Source: Mytilus californianus
Lineage: Eukaryota > Mollusca > Bivalvia > Mytilida > Mytilidae
NCBI RefSeq assembly: GCF_021869535.1
Contig: NW_026262593.1
Coordinates: 55,355,318-55,419,317, forward strand
Direction: 5' to 3'
Length of the DNA stretch: 64,000 nucleotides
Shown here: one piece after another, positions 60,150-64,000 of the stretch
Numbering within the stretch: the stretch's first letter is position 1
Layout: every line of letters begins with the position of its first letter
Position numbers and translations under genes: made by a program
Notes under the pieces: model-generated
Told to the model about the DNA's origin: nothing
What the model saw: only the letters and a program-made list of their open reading frames with translations
Database searches by the model: none

Positions 60150-60234
60150 AGAATACAGGGATTCGAACCTAAACCGACAAGTCCCTACCTTTAACTCATT
60201 GATCCTAACCATGCTAACCTCGCGGCTACCAAAT
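60150..60234 (-). repeat. tRNA-derived SINE head, - strand
   Basis: On the - strand, an A-box-like GGTAGCCGCGAGGTTAG is followed about 50 nt later by a B box AGGTTCGAATCCC. Acceptor and T stems do not pair well, so it is a SINE-type promoter and not a tRNA gene. It may originate from a Leu/Ser-type tRNA. Confidence 0.55.
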
Positions 60235-60348
60235 TATACTATACGATTGCCTATTCTGTATATATAAAGGTACAAGCCCTGTGTGTCCGTTGTACCGATG
60301 TATATCATATGTTCATTTATATATATATAATAGACATTTCTTTGTAAC

Positions 60349-60437
60349 CCATTGGTAGCCGAGAGGTTTCGTCGATATGTTAATGTCAGTCACACATAAC
60401 AGATTTCAAGGACGGGTTCGATTCCTAGTGAAGGCAT
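60349..60437 (+). repeat. tRNA-derived SINE head, + strand
   Basis: It has an A-box-like GGTAGCCGAGAGGTTTCG and a B box GGGTTCGATTCCT. It is oriented away from the - strand copy at 60150-60234, about 115 bp apart. No good cloverleaf forms. Confidence 0.55.
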
Positions 60438-60724
60438 ATATAAATTACAAAAGTTAAAGGTAAGTTTTTAAATTAATTCCATTAGTGAACAGAAATCAGT
60501 AAATTAGCCAATTCAAACTTAATGAAATTAGGCACACAAAGGAAACAATTGAATATAATTAGGTGAGTCCATTTCAGCGACAGATTAAAGAAGCGTTGAT
60601 TTCTAGAAAAAGAATCCACGGTAAATGAATAGGCTGACGTCACGACAATGGTTTAAATTAAATTACACCCCAGTTCTATTGTTATACTTCATAGTTTCTA
60701 TTTCTGAAACAAGTGTAAATTAAA

Positions 60725-60846
60725 TAGATCTATTGTTACGAATAACAATGGATTTTGACCACAGGGTGTGACGAGCGGGGTTTCTGGAAACCCCTGCTTC
60801 TACATCCCGCAAACAAAGTCCATTGTTATTCGTAACAATAGAAATT
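60725..60846. mobile_element. Foldback, 122 bp, nearly complete palindrome
   Basis: The outer arms 'ctattgttacgaataacaat' and 'attgttattcgtaacaatag' are perfect complements. Inner text 'gagcggggtttc'/'gaaacccctgc' also pairs around a 3-base centre. Confidence 0.85.
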
Positions 60847-61039
60847 GATTATTTTTTAAATAGCATGAACATAAGAAATTACTAATAGTGTTCACTACAA
60901 ATTGTTTCATGATATTAAAAAAGCACATTTTAGGAAATTCCAATAAGCATCTATACGGAATACAAAAAAAATCCTTTAAATACTCTTTTGCTTGAAGGTA
61001 ATTTTTTTTTATCCCAGTCATATGTCTCTATTTCAAAGC

Positions 61040-61340
61040 ATTGATCTTTATAAAAATGGGGATTCTAACTCCCGGACACCCCCCCTCCCTCCCGGTTACC
61101 CAGTGGCCGATCCGGGGTTGGGTTTCCGCGGGTTGGACCCGACTTTCATATAAAAGATCAATGCATTTGAATGGTTGGACCCCCCCCCCCCTTTTTCTCC
61201 TGAGTTTGGAACACTCGGTTGGATCAGCCCCTGATTGTCCCAAAAAAGGGAGTTCCTCAATATTAAATATTGTATGTTGAGCGTGACTGGTAGTCGGGTT
61301 TCTAATGCAGACACACCTATCTATCCCTTAGTATGTTCGA
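61040..61340. repeat. Degenerate GC-richer repeat
   Basis: The sequence 'ccggacaccccccctccctc', 'tggttggaccccccccccc' and 'gcagacacacctatctatcc' resembles parts of 479-610 and 61.88-61.97 kb. Frames read across it on both strands are low-complexity. Confidence 0.5.
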
Positions 61341-61878
61341 AAATGAATGTTTGTTTATTCTCGAGAAGAAAGGGGGGGGGGGGGGCTTTTGATTTTGATA
61401 AAATCGTAAGATATAAAATACAGTTATGATTACCTTTATCTGTTTATTAAACTGATACAGGTAAGTACTTTGGGTTATAATATTGCCTTTATCTTTAGTC
61501 TCTTCTACCAAATCCAATGCTTGCCACAAAATGTCGTCCGTCTTATACCCGTCAATATTGACAACTGTATACCAGGAGCATGATGTATTTTTTGTTTGTA
61601 ATAAGAATACACGAAACAGTCAACCTTGACCTGCTGATTCATATTAGCACATGGATTTAACGGGAATATGCAAAACAACTTTGACATTTGTAAAATATAC
61701 TCACTTGTCAAAGTTTAAACGAAGATAACCAAAGAAAGGTTATTATTGGGGTTTAATGTTATAAAAAAATATTCTTATAAATCATGGTTTGATATTGTCA
61801 ATAAATATGCTATCGTTTTTTTTTCATTTAATAATCAATTTCAACAAATATAGGGTTTAGAATGGGGTGTAAGTTAGT

Positions 61879-61974
61879 TATACACCTCGGGATACGGCGT
61901 GGCTGGATAAGAAACCCCTACGGCCTCCGGCCGACGGGGTTTTGTATCCAGACACACCTATCCCTCGGTATATA
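61879..61974. repeat. Foldback, about 95 bp
   Basis: The left text 'acacctcgggatacggcgtg' and 'ggataagaaacccc' pairs with the right text 'ggggttttgtatcc' and 'cacacctatccctcggta' around 'cggcctccggccg'. It is imperfect. Confidence 0.7.
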
Positions 61975-62017
61975 TAATATTACATGAACGTCCTATACAT
62001 AAGTTTTTCTTGTTTCA

Positions 62018-62120
62018 GGGCGGGAGACAAGAGAATGGGGACAGGAGAAAGGGGCAGGAGAAAGGAGAAAGGTTGTGGGAGAAAAGAGAGAAGGGGCGGG
62101 AGAAATGAGAAAGGTACCCC
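62018..62120. repeat. Purine minisatellite 2 (GGGAGAAAGG-type units)
   Basis: It has the same unit type and the same strand as 58668-58795, but is followed by 'ctgaccgcctcctcatcgag', the inverted counterpart of the flank of minisatellite 1. A - strand frame here is low-complexity. Confidence 0.8.
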
Positions 62121-62144
62121 CCTGACCGCCTCCTCATCGAGATG

Positions 62145-64000
62145 ATTCCTAAGAATGCCGATGGTCTATGAGCTGATTTAAACATAAATAGACAGACAAG
62201 CACGTGCAATCGTACAATGATTTTTGTTAATCGAATCAGTTAACGAAACTTTTTTTTGTGGTGCTTTATTTCACATTTCAATATTGAAATTCTTTTTTTA
62301 AACAACAGAACACGCTTAGCACATGCGTAGCCCATGTCCAGATGAAGATCAAATTGAATTGCATGAATACAGATTAAAATGAGTTTTGATTATTGACTTG
62401 CAAGCCATAACATGCGCGACGTTTGTTTAGCTTTATTTGACCAAATTGAACCAAACTGACTGCTAATAGCAAAATAAAATAATTACAATAATCTGCTATG
62501 ATAAAATTATAGTTTACGTTTTTGTCAAATCGTAGCTAATGCATCTTCGTAATTATAACCCTGGTATTGAAGAATAGTTTATGTGGTAATCAATCAAGAA
62601 TACGTATTTGTGTTAGGCAACATACGCAATATATATAGATGAAAAGGTCCAGCATTTCAAAGAATACAGTCGGAAAACAAGCCGTTGTTGCTACTTTCTT
62701 AAGACAACTATGGGACTGATATAAAAGCCCGCCATTCTGAAATTGCGTTAATTTCGCCGAAAAATTAAATTGGCGGCAATTTGGAACATTTTCTATTTTC
62801 TGTTTTTTCTTACTAGCCGTTGGAGTCAGAAATAGATGTCTTTCTATCTTTAAAGCATTTTAATAAGACTATTAAGGAAAATAATACCCAAATTGGCCGT
62901 CCTTTAACAAATATGTTGAAAAATTATGCGAAATTGTCTTGGGTTTTTCTTCTTTATCGAAGATTCACTAAGATTGTATACAATCTACAAAAAAAAAATA
63001 ATATGTATCTCAAAGTTAAAAAAATATTTCAAGTCTTACGTTCTGTCACCCCTTATAAACACTGTTTGAACTAAATTCCGAAAGAAAAAAATTTTGACAT
63101 TGTCGTTTTTTTTTTGGTCTTACACATCGTTGTCAACATGCATATAAATAGAATGTACGCACATTTAAAAGTGTGTTTGTTTGAAAAAACAATGACGAGT
63201 TCAGCTGTGAATTTGACCGGATAAATTATTCCCTTTAAGTGAAATGTTTGACGCCAAATAAAATAATAAGGTAAGGAAATTTTATAGTGTCTGTTCAAAA
63301 CCTTGAATTTAAGATGACGAGAAAAAAATCATTCATTGTTAATATTATGTTGTTGTGAAGGAATCCTGCAAAAGTAAAGTTGCAAATATTACATGTACAA
63401 TGGAAACATAAAATTCGTGTCCTTTGAATTTAAAACAATCTCTTTCAGACTTGTATTTTAATCACTCTTATTCAAAGCATTTTCACAATTAAATGAAGTG
63501 TGACTTACTTGTGTTTAAAAAAAATAATTATTGACTTAGCACTCAGAAACCGCACTGAAAATTGAAATACTTTTAATATGCATGCATAGTTATTATTTAT
63601 TTTTTTTATATAGAAGAAAAAAAATATGAGATCGAAATCAATCTTTCTCCTTGTAATTTATTCGCATTTTCATGATTAACCATTTAAATAATTATCCATT
63701 GGTTTAGGCTTTTTTTTGACAATTTGAGTCCATTCAGTAGAACCTGTATGGAATCAGTGAAACAAAATTTATTGTTATATTTAGTTTAATTATACACAGA
63801 TTGCAAACCAATTTCCTTGTTTTTCAAATTATAAAGAAGTTACATTGAGAATGCTTTGATTATTATTTCTTTTAAATGTATATGAAAAAGTTAGGATCAG
63901 GTATCAGTATTGCAAGGGAATTCAACATTTTAACCCTGTCTAGATCCAGTATTTATGCATATTTTGGCTAGCCCTGGCCTTTATGAAGTAGAAATTTATT
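62145..64000. other. AT-rich stretch to the end of the window, nothing recognised
   Basis: Frames at 62820-63074 (+) and 63071-63298 (-) show no known domain and have poly-A or poly-T segments. No repeat family was recognised with confidence. Confidence 0.45.

Noticed and set aside
60150-60437. Genuine tRNA genes
   Set aside because: A and B boxes are present, but acceptor and T stems do not pair as a functional tRNA requires.

Overview
This looks like animal nuclear DNA from a bivalve mollusc, probably a marine mussel (Mytilus-like). It is AT-rich and gene-poor, with introns. It is packed with repeat families that I recognise from mussel genomes: arrays of 130-190 bp units, foldback elements, Penelope-like tails, and the 'CTCACTTGGCGTCGTCGTCCG' type repeat. 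The species call rests on recall, not on a search. There are no bacterial features.

Layout. 1-2320: the last two coding exons of ALDH4A1 on the + strand; the final splice acceptor lies in a perfect 29-bp tandem triplication. 2.4-7.1 kb: miniature inverted-repeat elements (TTAA-flanked and TA-flanked) in the 3' flank. 5.6-27.2 kb: three diverged copies of one non-coding segment, separated by repeat modules. These modules are a 170-bp repeat, two tandem long hairpins, an eleven-unit array with a four-unit higher-order period, a GTC-rich element with 190-bp units, and a 165-bp array. The third unit of the 165-bp array is split by a complete 9.7-kb Ty3/Gypsy LTR retrotransposon on the - strand (15979-25655). 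It has 1.2-kb LTRs, an ATAT target duplication, a primer-binding site, a polypurine tract, gag, protease, RT/RNase H, integrase and an extra ORF.

The most unusual item is that extra ORF (17628-18428, -). It lies between integrase and the 3' LTR, where an env gene would be. It encodes a 266-aa C2H2 zinc-finger protein with two CtBP-type short motifs, and a good splice acceptor sits directly before its ATG. Gag and pol carry stops and frame breaks, several of them at homopolymers, while this ORF is intact.

27-34 kb: Penelope-like reverse transcriptase remains and their 3' tails on both strands. 34.5-37.2 kb: three linked exons, phases matching, of a divergent LC8-type dynein light chain on the - strand, with inverted-repeat elements in the intron. 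38-48 kb: a long TA microsatellite, a possible 2.8-kb element with long diverged inverted ends, a local tandem duplication, a 155-bp foldback and a second Penelope-like family. 49.6-50.3 kb: a TRIM/NHL-type pseudogene with two in-frame stops. 51.7-54.6 kb: a pogo/Tigger-like element and a TTAA-flanked element. 55-64 kb: more Penelope-like remains, a head-to-head pair of tRNA-derived SINE heads, several foldbacks, two purine minisatellites, and otherwise featureless AT-rich DNA.

Only ALDH4A1, the dynein light chain and perhaps the retrotransposon's zinc-finger ORF look like functional protein genes. Most other short open frames are chance or repeat-derived.
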